Positions 27,963-36,529 of a DNA stretch of 64,000 nt are shown in pieces. Numbering within the stretch: the first letter of the stretch is position 1; each line of letters opens with the position of its first letter. The notes under the pieces were generated by a model. It did no database searches, was not told where the DNA came from, and was given only the letters and a program-made list of their open reading frames with translations. The translations under genes and the position numbers were made by a program. The stretch covers positions 620,001 through 684,000 of the forward strand of contig CAWBTX010000004.1 in assembly GCA_963791905.1 (NCBI GenBank), in the 5' to 3' direction. Origin of the DNA: Gaiellasilicea sp963791905. GTDB lineage: Bacteria; Actinomycetota; Thermoleophilia; Gaiellales; Gaiellaceae.

Positions 27963-30900
27963 GTGGAGATCGACGCGACGACGCAGATCGGAAACGTAGG
28001 GATGGGCATCATCCTCAACGGCTCGGGCCTCCTCCTCGATCCGAACGACGGCATCCTCGAGCTCGGGCCGGGCTCGGACGGGTCGCTCGTCCGTGGCCTC
28101 GTCGTCAACGGCTCCGAGTCGTACGGCCTGGTGGTCGCCTCGAACGGCAACACGATCGAGACCTCGTTCATCGGGACGAATGCCTTCGGCACGCTCGCGG
28201 TCCCGAATCTGAACGGGATGCTCGTGTCCGGCAACAACAACACGATCGGCGGTGAGGCCGGGGCGGCCGGGGTGGTCGGCAACCTCATCTCGGGCAACGC
28301 AGAGGCCGGACTGCAGATCACCGGCGCGAGCAACATCGTCCGTGGGAACTACATCGGGCTCAACGCAGACGGGTCCGCGGCGCTCGCGAACACGCTCCTC
28401 GGCGTCGAGGTCCTCAACGGCGACAACAACAGGATCGGAGTCGACGACCTCTCGGGCAACGGGCGTAACGTCATCTCGGGCGCCCTGGAGCTGATCTCGG
28501 TGATCGGCTCCGACAACACCCGCATCACCGGGAACTGGCTCGGCACCGACGCCACTGGAACGGACACGTCGCTGGCGCTGGCGCCGGTCGAAGCAGGCAT
28601 CTCCATCAGCGGCGGTGTCAACAACCGGATCGGCCTGGCCGACGCAGGCAACGTGATCGCCGGCGCCGACGGGATCGGCGAGAGCGGTGTCGGCATCAGA
28701 GTCAGTGGCTCGAGCGCCAACAACATCGTCGAGAACAGCATCGGCACAGACCGGACGGGGGTGTTCGACCTCGGCCACTACGGCGCCGGCATCATCCTGT
28801 CGGGGACCAGCAACGCCAACCTGGTGTCCCGGAACCTGATCGGGTTCACACGCGTGCTCGACCCGCCGCTGACCGGCTCCGGGGTCGTGGTCGAGGGCGG
28901 CGTGCGGAACCGGATCACGGAGAACCGCTTCCGATCGAACGGCGGGCTCGCGATCGACCTCGGCGGCGACGGGCCGACACCAAACGACGGCGGCGCCGCC
29001 GACGACGCCGACACCGGGCCGAACGACCTCCTCAACAAGCCGGTGGTCGCGCAGGCGACTCTCGTCGGCAACACGATGACGGTGACCGGGACGATCGACT
29101 CGAACCCCAACGACAACTTCTTAATCGAGGTGTTCGTCCGCGAGGGGGCCGACGACGACCAGGATGCGAGGCGTTTCCTGGGCGCTCAGAACCTGCCGAC
29201 CCCCGCCAGCGGCGAGACCCCGTTCACCGTCGACTTCATTCTCGGGCCGGGCGACGTCGATGTCGGCGACGTCGTCGTCGCGACGGCGATCGACGGCAAC
29301 AACGACACGTCCGAGCTCTCGGCCGGGGTCGCCGTGACCGCCGGAGCGCCACCCGCGACGGAGTTCACCGTCAACTCCTCGGGCGACACGAGCGACGGGA
29401 CCTGCAACGCGGCGCACTGCACCCTGCGCGAGGCGATCAACGCCGCCAACGCCGACCCCGGAGTCGAGACGATCCGCTTCGGGATCGGCACCGGCGCCGT
29501 CACGATCTCGCCGACCTCTGCGCTGCCGCTTGTCACGCAGCCGGTCGTCCTCGACGCGACGACGCAGCCCGGCTACAGCGGCGTTCCGCTGATCCGGCTC
29601 GACGGCGCCGGCGCCGGCGCGAGCACGCCCGGGCTCGAGATCCAGGGCGGCGGCACAACCGTCCGCGGGTTCTCGATCACGAACTTCACCTGGGACGGCG
29701 TGAAGATGGAGGACGGAGACGGCAATACCGTCGAGGACAACTGGCTGGGCGTACGGCTGAACGGAGACGGGGTTGCGGCGGCCGGTAACGGCACCTACGG
29801 CGTGCTGGCGGACTTCGGCTCCGCCGGCAACGTGATCCGCAGGAACCTGATCGGCGGCAACGGCTTCGGCACCGGCGGGCCGTTCTCCGGCATCGGCATC
29901 TGGCACACAGCAGCCGACAACATTGTCGAGGACAACGACGTCGGCTTCGGGCCCGGCCTGTTGGGCGGCGAGTCACTTCCGAATGCGATCGGCGTCATCG
30001 TCTCCGAGACCACCGGAACGCAGCTGAGCGGGAACACGATCGCCAACAGCACCGGCGCAGGCGTGTGGGTCTTCGGCTCAGCAACGTCCGGCAACACGAT
30101 CACGTCGAACCTGATCCACTCGAACGGCGGGCTCGGAATCGATCTGGGTGCATTGGGCGTCACGGCGAACGACCCCTTCGACGCGGACACCGGTGCGAAC
30201 GACACCCAGAACTTCCCGGTCATCACCGCCGTCGACGGCGAGGTCGTCCAGGGCACCCTCCACAGCAAGGCGCTGTTCGAGTACCGGCTCGAGTTCTTCG
30301 CAAGTGCCGACTGCGACCCCTCGGGCAACGGCGAGGGGGCACGCTTCCTCGGCGCCCTGAACGGCATCGGGACCGGCCAGACCGGAAACGCCGAGTTCAG
30401 CGCGAGCTTCCCCTCGATTGCGGTCGGTGAGTTCGTGACCGCCACGGCCACCGACCCGAACGGCAACACCTCCGAGTTCTCGAGCTGTTTCCCCGAGCCC
30501 GTCGCGGTGACGGCTGAGGTCACGATCGCGCCGCAGGCCGGCTCGGCGAGCGTGACGGCTCCGGCGCGCGTCGAGCTCGAGGACGTTCCCGCGGAGACGT
30601 TCATCGCCGCCGCGAAGTCGGCGCTCGAGCCGGCGCCGCTCGGCGCCATCCCGTTGGGTGCGATCCCCCTCGGCGCGATCCCGCTCGGCGCGATCCCGCT
30701 CGGCGCGATTGGTTTCCTCGACCCGCAGATCCGCACTCTTCTCGGCGGTATCCCGCTCTCGACCGTGCCGCTGACGCCGCCGAAGTCGTGGTCGGCGCTG
30801 CTCGAGACCACGTCGCTGAAGGGTCTCCCGTTGCAGAGCCTCTCGCTGCAGCAGGCCCTCGACGCGCTCGCGGCGCAGCCCACGGGCGTCTCCGCAGTGC

Positions 30901-33900
30901 CGCTCGGGGCAATCGGGCTGAAAGGGAGCGTGCTCGGCTCGCTCACGCCGGAGGCGATCGGCCTCGGCGTGGCGCCGCTCGGCGCAATCGGTATCGGCGA
31001 GAAGGGCGCCGACGAGGCCGGCGACACGAACCTCGCCGACTGGTGCGAGTGGCTCTCGGGGCCGCCGGTCAACTGCACCAACCCCGCGAGCCTCCAGACC
31101 GAGAGCGTCCTCTCGACCTCGCTCCGCGGTGCACCGCTCGGTGCGATCCCGCTCGGTGCGATCCCCTTGGGTGCGATCCCGCTCGGTGCGATCCCGTTGG
31201 GCGCGATCCCGCTCGGCGCGATCGACATCGAGTTCTCGCCGCTCGGCGCGATCCCGCTCGGCGCGATTCCGCTTGGGCGCGATCCCGCTCGGTGCGATCC
31301 CGTTGGGCGCGATCCCGCTCGGCGCGATCAACCTGCAGAGCTCGCCTCTCGGTGCGATCCCGCTCGGCGCCATCCCGCTCGGTGCGATCCCGACGATCTT
31401 CACGTGCTCTCCGAGCTGCCCGACGGGCGGCGTGCTCAGGGATCACGTCGGCCAGCTCCGGCCGACCGTGACGCTCGAGCAGCTGATGCGGGCCGTGGAT
31501 CAGACAGCCGTGGGTCAGATCGCGCTTGACAACGTCACGTTCGCCGACGTCATCCTGTGGGTCGACCCGGCGACGCTCAACGGCCTCACGGTGCGGCAGT
31601 TCGTCGAGACGCTGCTGCTGATCCCCGGGAACGACGTTCACGTTCGCCGACCTGCTCGCCGCCTTCCTGGCCGAGAGCTCGCTCGGCTGGGAGCGCCTCA
31701 ACCTCGAGGCGGCCGGCGTGAACACGATCGCGGCCGCAACAGGCACAGCGCGCTACGCCGTCGACATCGAGCTCACGCCGGACACGCCGGCAGGCATCGG
31801 CGCTGCGAATTCGACGGCCGTCATGGTCACGTTGCCGGAGGGCTTCGCCTACGTGGCCGGCTCCGCGGCGCTCGACGACCTGGCGACCCCGGCGCCGCCG
31901 GTCCCGGTCGGGAACCCGAGCATCGCTGGTGACGACCTGAGCTGGACGCTGCCGCTCACCGTTGGGCCCACCTTCAGGCTGACGTTCGACGCACGTCCGC
32001 GCTCGACGCTCGGACCCGCGCTGGCGTCCGTCGAGGCCGATCCCGCAGGCGGGCCGCTCGCCGCCGGTCCTGCGCCCGCCACGGTGACCGTGACCGACAC
32101 GTTCGAGGCGAACAACGACCCGAGCGGGCCACTCACGGGCCTCGCGACCTCGTCCTTCTATCTGTCGTACATCACCGGCGCCGACGACGTCGACTTCTTC
32201 AGCTTCCCGGTGCCCTCCACGCCCGGAACCCGCGTCACGTTCAACCTCAGCCACCTCGAGTTCGACGCCGACCTCGTCGTCTACGGGCCGAACGGCCAGG
32301 TGCTTCGCGACGAGCGGGCCGGCACCGAGCCGCTCGACGGGCAGCCGCTCGACGACGACGGGCCGAAGCTGACGAGCGAGTCGGACGCGCTCGAGCAGCA
32401 GACGCTCTCCGACCTCGCGCTCGCAAACCTGCCGGTGCTCGGCGTCGGGACCCTCCGGGGCACCGAGGACGACGCGGTCGCGGTCGTCTCGGACGGGACG
32501 CCCGGCAACTACGTAGTGCAGGTCACCGGCTTCAACGGCGAAAGCTCGGCGGAGCCGTACATGCTGAGGGCCGAGCAGCGCGGACCGGTGGCGCTGCCTG
32601 GATGTACTCCCCGGCCGTTCACGGGCACGGGCACGAACTCGACCTCGCTCACCCGCGGCACGGTGCCGGCCGTTGTCGACACGGTCTTCGTCGTCAACAA
32701 GGCGCAGTGGGAGCGCGTCAACGGCACGACGGCCGTGAACCAGGCGCTCACGGGGCTCGACGGCCAGATGGCCGGCCTGGCGACCGACGGCCACCCGAGC
32801 GCGATCCTCCAGGTCGACGCCGACCCGGACGTCCAGGCCGCCGTCACGAGCTGGAACGCGTGCCCCACGGACCTCTCGCGTGCGAACGCGGTCATGCGGG
32901 AGATCGGTCGCGCGATCGACGTCTTCCGCGCCGCGCACGTCGACGCGGGCTCGAACTCGACCGTCCAGAACATCGTCCTGCTCGGCGGCGACGAGGTGAT
33001 TCCGGCGGCGCGCCTCGAGGATCGGACGACAGTGGCCAACGAGGACGGCTACGCGGAGACGTTCGCGACGGGCAGCGAGCTCTCGACGACGCTGCGCTCT
33101 GGGTACTTCCTCTCCGACGATCCGTACGGCGACGTCGATCCGATCCCGTTCTTCGACCGGCAGCTGCACATCCCGGACGTGCCGGTCGGACGGCTGCCGA
33201 CCACTCCGGCCGCCGCGGTGCGCGCGGTCACCCGCTTCACCTCGTTCAACGGCCGGCTGGCGCCGGCGACGGCGGCGACGAGCGGCTACGACTTCCTCAC
33301 CGACGGCGCGCTGGGCGTCGATGCCGCCCTTCGCTCGATCGCCGGCGTCGGCGGCACCAACCCGCCGGGGCTGATCGGGGAGACGTGGAACAAGTCCGCC
33401 TTCCTCTCCGGCTTTCCTGCCCGGCGGCGTCCCGCGCGGCATCTCGTCGATCAACGGCCATGCCGACCACCGAGGGGTCGAGCCGCCCGCCGGCACTGAG
33501 CTCTTCGAGATCGGCGACCTGCCGGCGCTGACCGGCGGGCCGAACGAGCCGTTTGACGAGAAGCTCGTCTTCAGCATGGGCTGCCACGCCGGCCTCTCGG
33601 TTTCCGAGGTGTTCGTCGTCTCGCCGCTGGGGACGACCGACTGGCCGCAGGCCTACACCCTGCGCGGCGGCATTTATGCCGGGAGCAGCGGCTACGCGTA
33701 CGGCGACGGCAAGCTCGTCGCGTACTCGGAGGACCTCCACAAGCGCTTCGCCGAGAACCTCGGCGGCTTCGCGGCACCCGGCGACCTGTCGATCGGCGAG
33801 GCGATGGTGCTCGCGAAGCAGGACTACTTCGGCGAGCTCGGCCTCGTCGGCGTCTACGACGAGAAGGCGTCGTCGGAGTTCACGCTCTACGGGCTGCCGA

Positions 33901-36141
33901 TGTGGCAGATCGGTGGCGCAGGCGCGGCCGCCGCGTCGGCCCCGGCCGGCGCTTCGACCCCGGCGGTGACTGCTGCCGCCGAGCCCGCTGCGGCGCCGCC
34001 CGCGGCGATCGGCATCCAGTCGGCGCCGACCGACCAGGAGCTCGTGGTCGAGCCGTCGACCGGGTTGACGGCCGAGCAGCTGACGACCGACTGGACGCCG
34101 CCGCCCGCGACGGCGGTGGAGGCACCGGGCAGAGGCTCCTTCGTGGCGGGCCTGGACGGCGTTCAGGTGACGCACTTCCGGCCGGTCGAGCCGAAGACCG
34201 TGCTCCCCGTGACGGTGCCCTCGGCCCACGGGGCGCTGATCATGGAGCTCTCTTCGTCGAGCATCACGCCGTTCGTCCCGTACTTCGCCAGGCCGATCGT
34301 CGACTCGAAAGCGCTCGAGCCGCAGCTCGACTGGGACCGGCTCGTGCATCCCGCCAAGATCCAGACGGTCACCACCTCGAAGCTCGGCACGACGAAGCGT
34401 CACAGGCTCGTGCTCGCCACCGGCCAGTTCACGGGTCCGCCTGGCGGCGGCGAGGCCGGGACGCAGAGGCTGTTCCGCCACATCCAGGCGCTCGTCTTCT
34501 CCGCGCCGTCCAACGACTACGCAAAGCCGATCCTCGGCCGGGTCAGCGCGACGAAGGTCGGCGCGAACGTCGCGTTCTCGGTGGAGACGCGCGACCAGGC
34601 CCCGAACGGCCCGAACGACGTCGTCCGCGTGCGCGTCGGCTACCTCGACCAGCCGGACGGCAGCACGACCAGAGCCTGGAAGTTCCTCGACCTCGTCAGG
34701 ACGCCTTCGACCGATCGCTGGAGCGGCTCGGGGCCGCTCGTGAACGCGTCGGCCGACTTCCTGTACTTCGTCCAGTCGGTCGACCGCCCCGGCAACGTCG
34801 CCGTCTCGACGAACAAGGGCGTCTACTACGAAGAGGCGACGCCGCCGCCGCCGGTGTCCGGCGGCCTCTCGATCACCGCCCCGGCGCCTCCGGCGAGCGG
34901 CTGGTACGGCGCGCCCGTGCAAGTGACCGTGAGGCTCGGCGGCACGCCGGCGACCCCGGGCGACAACATCTTCGTGGACGTCGACGGCACCGGCTTCAAC
35001 CTGTACACCGGCCCGGTCACGGTGACCGGCGACGGCCCGCACACGGTCACGGCGAAACCGCCGGTCGGCTCCGAGGTGTCGCTCACGGTGCTGATCGACA
35101 CCGCGCCACCGCAGATCGTGATCGCCTCGCCGGCGAGCGGCGCCCAGATCGTCCAGGGGTCGGCCCTCACGGCGGACTACTCCTGCCTGGACGCGGGCAT
35201 CGGTGTCGCGGCCTCCGGGTGCGTCGGCACAGTCGCGAACGGCGCGGCCATCAACACATCGACCGTCGGGCCGAAGACGTTCAAGGTCGACGCCACCGAT
35301 CGCCTCGGCAAGACGGCGACGAGGACAATCTCCTACACCGTCGTCCGCCGGTCGATTCTCTTCGCGAGCTCCCGCACCGGCAACGGCGACATCTACGCCG
35401 TCGGTGAGGGCGGCGGCGCGGTCCGCGCCGCTCACCAGCGGGAACGCGATCGACGCCGAGCCCGCGCGCTCGCCCGACGGAGCCAAGATCGCCTTCACGA
35501 GCACCCGCGACGGCAACGTCGAGATTTACTCGATGAATGCGGACGGCACGAACACCAAGCGCCTCACGAACAACAACGCGATCGACTCCTCGCCAGCGTG
35601 GTCGCCCGACGGCACGAAGATCGTCTTCTCCTCGAACCGGACCGAGAAACAGTTCGACATCTGGGTGATGAATGCCGACGGGACTGGCCCGCAGCCGCTG
35701 ACGACGAACAAGAAGGACGATCTCAGCCCGGCGTGGTCGCCGAACGGCCAGAGGATCGCTTTCTCGAGCGATCGCACAGGCGCCGGCGACATCTACGTGA
35801 TGAACGCGAACGGCAGCAGCCAGACGCGGCTGACGGACGTCGGCGCCATCGAGGTTGAGCCGGACTGGTCGCCCGACGGCACGAAGCTCGCGTTCTCGAC
35901 CGACGGCCACGGAAGCTCGAACTTCGAGCTGTACGTCATGAACGCAAACGGCAGCAGCAAGACGAGGCTGACCAACAGCCCCGGCCGGGACGCCTCGCCC
36001 AACTGGTCGGCGGATGGGGCGAAGATCGCCTTCTCGTCCGGCCGGGACGGGAACGTCGAGCTCTACGTGATGAACGCGAACGGCACTAGCCAGACGCGGG
36101 TGACGAACCACCCGTCGATCGACGCCACGCCCGACTGGTAG
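24183..36141 (+). CDS. Giant secreted beta-helix/PLGAI/caspase-like peptidase/propeller protein (frameshifted)
   Basis: One continuous coding signal of 11.96 kb on plus, nearly 4000 residues if indels are repaired. Order: a signal peptide (VLRRILLLGAALLAALAAAS), then five CSLREAI modules starting near 24301, 25466, 26617, 27781 and 29355, each followed by parallel beta-helix repeats. Next is a PLGAI pentapeptide array (30636-31389), then a DUF11-like and a PPC-like domain (about 31740-32560). A C25/caspase-like peptidase domain (about 32650-33900) follows, with Ig-like domains (to about 35340) and a TolB-like propeller (to 36141). The reading frame passes from segment to segment by single-base changes. 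Where a junction can be resolved (31275 and 33413), one extra base in a homopolymer restores the sense. The start is GTG 24183 or GTG 24234. The role is probably an extracellular surface protein. Confidence 0.65.
27963..31529 (+). CDS. Giant protein segment: beta-helix modules and PLGAI array
   Basis: The longest intact frame of the giant gene. True sense runs from about 27963 to 31275, after which one extra G in a GGG run shifts the frame and the annotated tail is out of register. It contains the end of module 4, all of module 5 (TEFTVNSSGDTSDGTCNAAH, then CTLREAINAANADPGVETIR), beta-helix rungs (SGNTITSNLIHSNGGLGIDL) and the start of the PLGAI array. There is no genuine start codon at its beginning; upstream modules join it. 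It has no catalytic residues and is likely a rigid stalk. Confidence 0.65.
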   Translation: MEIDATTQIGNVGMGIILNGSGLLLDPNDGILELGPGSDGSLVRGLVVNGSESYGLVVASNGNTIETSFIGTNAFGTLAVPNLNGMLVSGNNNTIGGEAGAAGVVGNLISGNAEAGLQITGASNIVRGNYIGLNADGSAALANTLLGVEVLNGDNNRIGVDDLSGNGRNVISGALELISVIGSDNTRITGNWLGTDATGTDTSLALAPVEAGISISGGVNNRIGLADAGNVIAGADGIGESGVGIRVSGSSANNIVENSIGTDRTGVFDLGHYGAGIILSGTSNANLVSRNLIGFTRVLDPPLTGSGVVVEGGVRNRITENRFRSNGGLAIDLGGDGPTPNDGGAADDADTGPNDLLNKPVVAQATLVGNTMTVTGTIDSNPNDNFLIEVFVREGADDDQDARRFLGAQNLPTPASGETPFTVDFILGPGDVDVGDVVVATAIDGNNDTSELSAGVAVTAGAPPATEFTVNSSGDTSDGTCNAAHCTLREAINAANADPGVETIRFGIGTGAVTISPTSALPLVTQPVVLDATTQPGYSGVPLIRLDGAGAGASTPGLEIQGGGTTVRGFSITNFTWDGVKMEDGDGNTVEDNWLGVRLNGDGVAAAGNGTYGVLADFGSAGNVIRRNLIGGNGFGTGGPFSGIGIWHTAADNIVEDNDVGFGPGLLGGESLPNAIGVIVSETTGTQLSGNTIANSTGAGVWVFGSATSGNTITSNLIHSNGGLGIDLGALGVTANDPFDADTGANDTQNFPVITAVDGEVVQGTLHSKALFEYRLEFFASADCDPSGNGEGARFLGALNGIGTGQTGNAEFSASFPSIAVGEFVTATATDPNGNTSEFSSCFPEPVAVTAEVTIAPQAGSASVTAPARVELEDVPAETFIAAAKSALEPAPLGAIPLGAIPLGAIPLGAIPLGAIGFLDPQIRTLLGGIPLSTVPLTPPKSWSALLETTSLKGLPLQSLSLQQALDALAAQPTGVSAVPLGAIGLKGSVLGSLTPEAIGLGVAPLGAIGIGEKGADEAGDTNLADWCEWLSGPPVNCTNPASLQTESVLSTSLRGAPLGAIPLGAIPLGAIPLGAIPLGAIPLGAIDIEFSPLGAIPLGAIPLGRDPARCDPVGRDPARRDQPAELASRCDPARRHPARCDPDDLHVLSELPDGRRAQGSRRPAPADRDARAADAGRGSDSRGSDRA
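30636..31389 (+). repeat. PLGAI pentapeptide array (15-bp tandem units)
   Basis: At least 20 Pro-Leu-Gly-Ala-Ile units: five at 30636-30710, six at 31134-31223, six at 31239-31329 (with a one-base insertion near 31275) and three at 31345-31389. Degenerate copies lie between the blocks. The 15-base unit varies only at synonymous sites. Read as I-P-L-G-A, the Leu and Ile repeat every five residues as in pentapeptide-repeat beta-helices. Confidence 0.9.
31718..33499 (+). CDS. Giant protein segment: DUF11-like, PPC-like and N-terminal part of C25-like peptidase
   Basis: Intact frame whose sense ends at about 33415, where TTT should be TT. It begins with a domain like DUF11 repeats (YAVDIELTPDTPAGIG, VMVTLPEGFAYVAGSAALDD). 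A bacterial pre-peptidase C-terminal (PPC)-like domain follows (DTFEANNDPSGPLTGLATSS, ADDVDFFSFPVPSTPGTRVT). The first half of a gingipain-type domain is next: QNIVLLGGDEVIPAARLED, SGYFLSDDPYGDVDP, HIPDVPVGRLPTTPAAAVRA and SGYDFLTDGALGVDAALRSI. The Met at its beginning is internal to the protein. Confidence 0.65.
   Translation: MNTIAAATGTARYAVDIELTPDTPAGIGAANSTAVMVTLPEGFAYVAGSAALDDLATPAPPVPVGNPSIAGDDLSWTLPLTVGPTFRLTFDARPRSTLGPALASVEADPAGGPLAAGPAPATVTVTDTFEANNDPSGPLTGLATSSFYLSYITGADDVDFFSFPVPSTPGTRVTFNLSHLEFDADLVVYGPNGQVLRDERAGTEPLDGQPLDDDGPKLTSESDALEQQTLSDLALANLPVLGVGTLRGTEDDAVAVVSDGTPGNYVVQVTGFNGESSAEPYMLRAEQRGPVALPGCTPRPFTGTGTNSTSLTRGTVPAVVDTVFVVNKAQWERVNGTTAVNQALTGLDGQMAGLATDGHPSAILQVDADPDVQAAVTSWNACPTDLSRANAVMREIGRAIDVFRAAHVDAGSNSTVQNIVLLGGDEVIPAARLEDRTTVANEDGYAETFATGSELSTTLRSGYFLSDDPYGDVDPIPFFDRQLHIPDVPVGRLPTTPAAAVRAVTRFTSFNGRLAPATAATSGYDFLTDGALGVDAALRSIAGVGGTNPPGLIGETWNKSAFLSGFPARRRPARHLVDQRPCRPPRGRAARRH
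33576..35858 (+). CDS. Giant protein segment: catalytic half of caspase/gingipain-like peptidase and Ig-like domains
   Basis: True sense in this frame begins at about 33417, upstream of the first Met, and reads ISSINGHADHRGVEPPAGTE. The catalytic-type His is encoded at 33459, and KLVFSMGCHAGLS carries the Cys at 33582, 41 residues later. His then Cys at the ends of adjacent strands is the clan CD (caspase, gingipain, separase) arrangement. The domain closes with YTLRGGIYAGSSGYAYGDG and LSIGEAMVLAKQDYFGELG. A Pro/Ala-rich linker, an unknown domain and one or two Ig-like domains (QVTVRLGGTPATPGDNIFVD, SPASGAQIVQGSALTADYSC) follow. Sense leaves this frame near 35414. Confidence 0.65.
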   Translation: MGCHAGLSVSEVFVVSPLGTTDWPQAYTLRGGIYAGSSGYAYGDGKLVAYSEDLHKRFAENLGGFAAPGDLSIGEAMVLAKQDYFGELGLVGVYDEKASSEFTLYGLPMWQIGGAGAAAASAPAGASTPAVTAAAEPAAAPPAAIGIQSAPTDQELVVEPSTGLTAEQLTTDWTPPPATAVEAPGRGSFVAGLDGVQVTHFRPVEPKTVLPVTVPSAHGALIMELSSSSITPFVPYFARPIVDSKALEPQLDWDRLVHPAKIQTVTTSKLGTTKRHRLVLATGQFTGPPGGGEAGTQRLFRHIQALVFSAPSNDYAKPILGRVSATKVGANVAFSVETRDQAPNGPNDVVRVRVGYLDQPDGSTTRAWKFLDLVRTPSTDRWSGSGPLVNASADFLYFVQSVDRPGNVAVSTNKGVYYEEATPPPPVSGGLSITAPAPPASGWYGAPVQVTVRLGGTPATPGDNIFVDVDGTGFNLYTGPVTVTGDGPHTVTAKPPVGSEVSLTVLIDTAPPQIVIASPASGAQIVQGSALTADYSCLDAGIGVAASGCVGTVANGAAINTSTVGPKTFKVDATDRLGKTATRTISYTVVRRSILFASSRTGNGDIYAVGEGGGAVRAAHQRERDRRRARALARRSQDRLHEHPRRQRRDLLDECGRHEHQAPHEQQRDRLLASVVARRHEDRLLLEPDRETVRHLGDECRRDWPAAADDEQEGRSQPGVVAERPEDRFLERSHRRRRHLRDERERQQPDAADGRRRHRG
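35414..36141 (+). CDS. Giant protein segment: C-terminal TolB-like (PD40) propeller
   Basis: The last 240 residues are five to six PD40/WD40-like beta-propeller blades, each with a PAWSPDGTKIVFSSNR-type strand and a DIYVMNANGSSQTRLT-type turn. One blade precedes the frame change (ILFASSRTGNGDIYAVGEGG). The frame is open from 35203, but the first part is out of register. TolB-type propellers bind proteins or glycans. Here it ends a secreted protein and may be the target-binding head. The stop is TAG 36139-36141. Confidence 0.7.
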
Positions 36142-36196
36142 TTACGCTCCTTCCTCCGACGCACGAGCCACCCCGACCTCAAGGAGAGAACCCACT

Positions 36197-36502
36197 GTGG
36201 CCGCAACCGTGTCCGAGTTCTTCGACAACCTGAAGTCCGTCGACGCCGCCAAGACGGCCGGAATGCGCAACTCCTATCTCTTCGACATCGAGGGCGCCGG
36301 CCAGTGGCTCGTCAAGGTCGACGACGGCTCGGTCGACGTGACCGAGGGCGTCGGTGACGCCGACACGACGATTGCGGCGTCCGAGGAGGACTTCATGAAG
36401 ATCGTCAGCGGCGAGCAGAACCCCACGTCCGCCTACATGACGGGCAAGCTCAAGATCAAGGGCGACATGGGCGCGGCGATGAAGTTGCAGAAGCTCTTCT
36501 AG
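36197..36502 (+). CDS. SCP2 sterol-binding-domain protein
   Basis: A 101-residue protein of the SCP2 fold. Signs are YLFDIEGAGQWLVKVDDGSV, DADTTIAASEEDFMKIVSGE, then NPTSAYMTGKLKIKGDMGAA and MKLQKLF. SCP2 domains bind lipids and fatty acyl-CoA in a hydrophobic tunnel. The start is GTG 36197, with AAGGAG about ten bases upstream. It sits between the giant surface-protein gene and the convergent acyl-CoA carboxylase gene. A link with acyl-CoA metabolism is plausible but only from context. Confidence 0.9.
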   Translation: MAATVSEFFDNLKSVDAAKTAGMRNSYLFDIEGAGQWLVKVDDGSVDVTEGVGDADTTIAASEEDFMKIVSGEQNPTSAYMTGKLKIKGDMGAAMKLQKLF

Positions 36503-36529
36503 GCGGCGATCGGGCGACCTCCGAGTAGG

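Noticed and set aside
30636..31389. 15-base tandem repeats considered as non-coding satellite or origin iterons
   Set aside because: They are in frame, vary at synonymous positions and encode PLGAI throughout.
31586..35516. Two long minus-strand frames (663 and 739 codons) opposite the giant gene
   Set aside because: No domains, extreme Arg/Gly/Val content, and the plus strand carries PPC-, C25- and propeller-like motifs.
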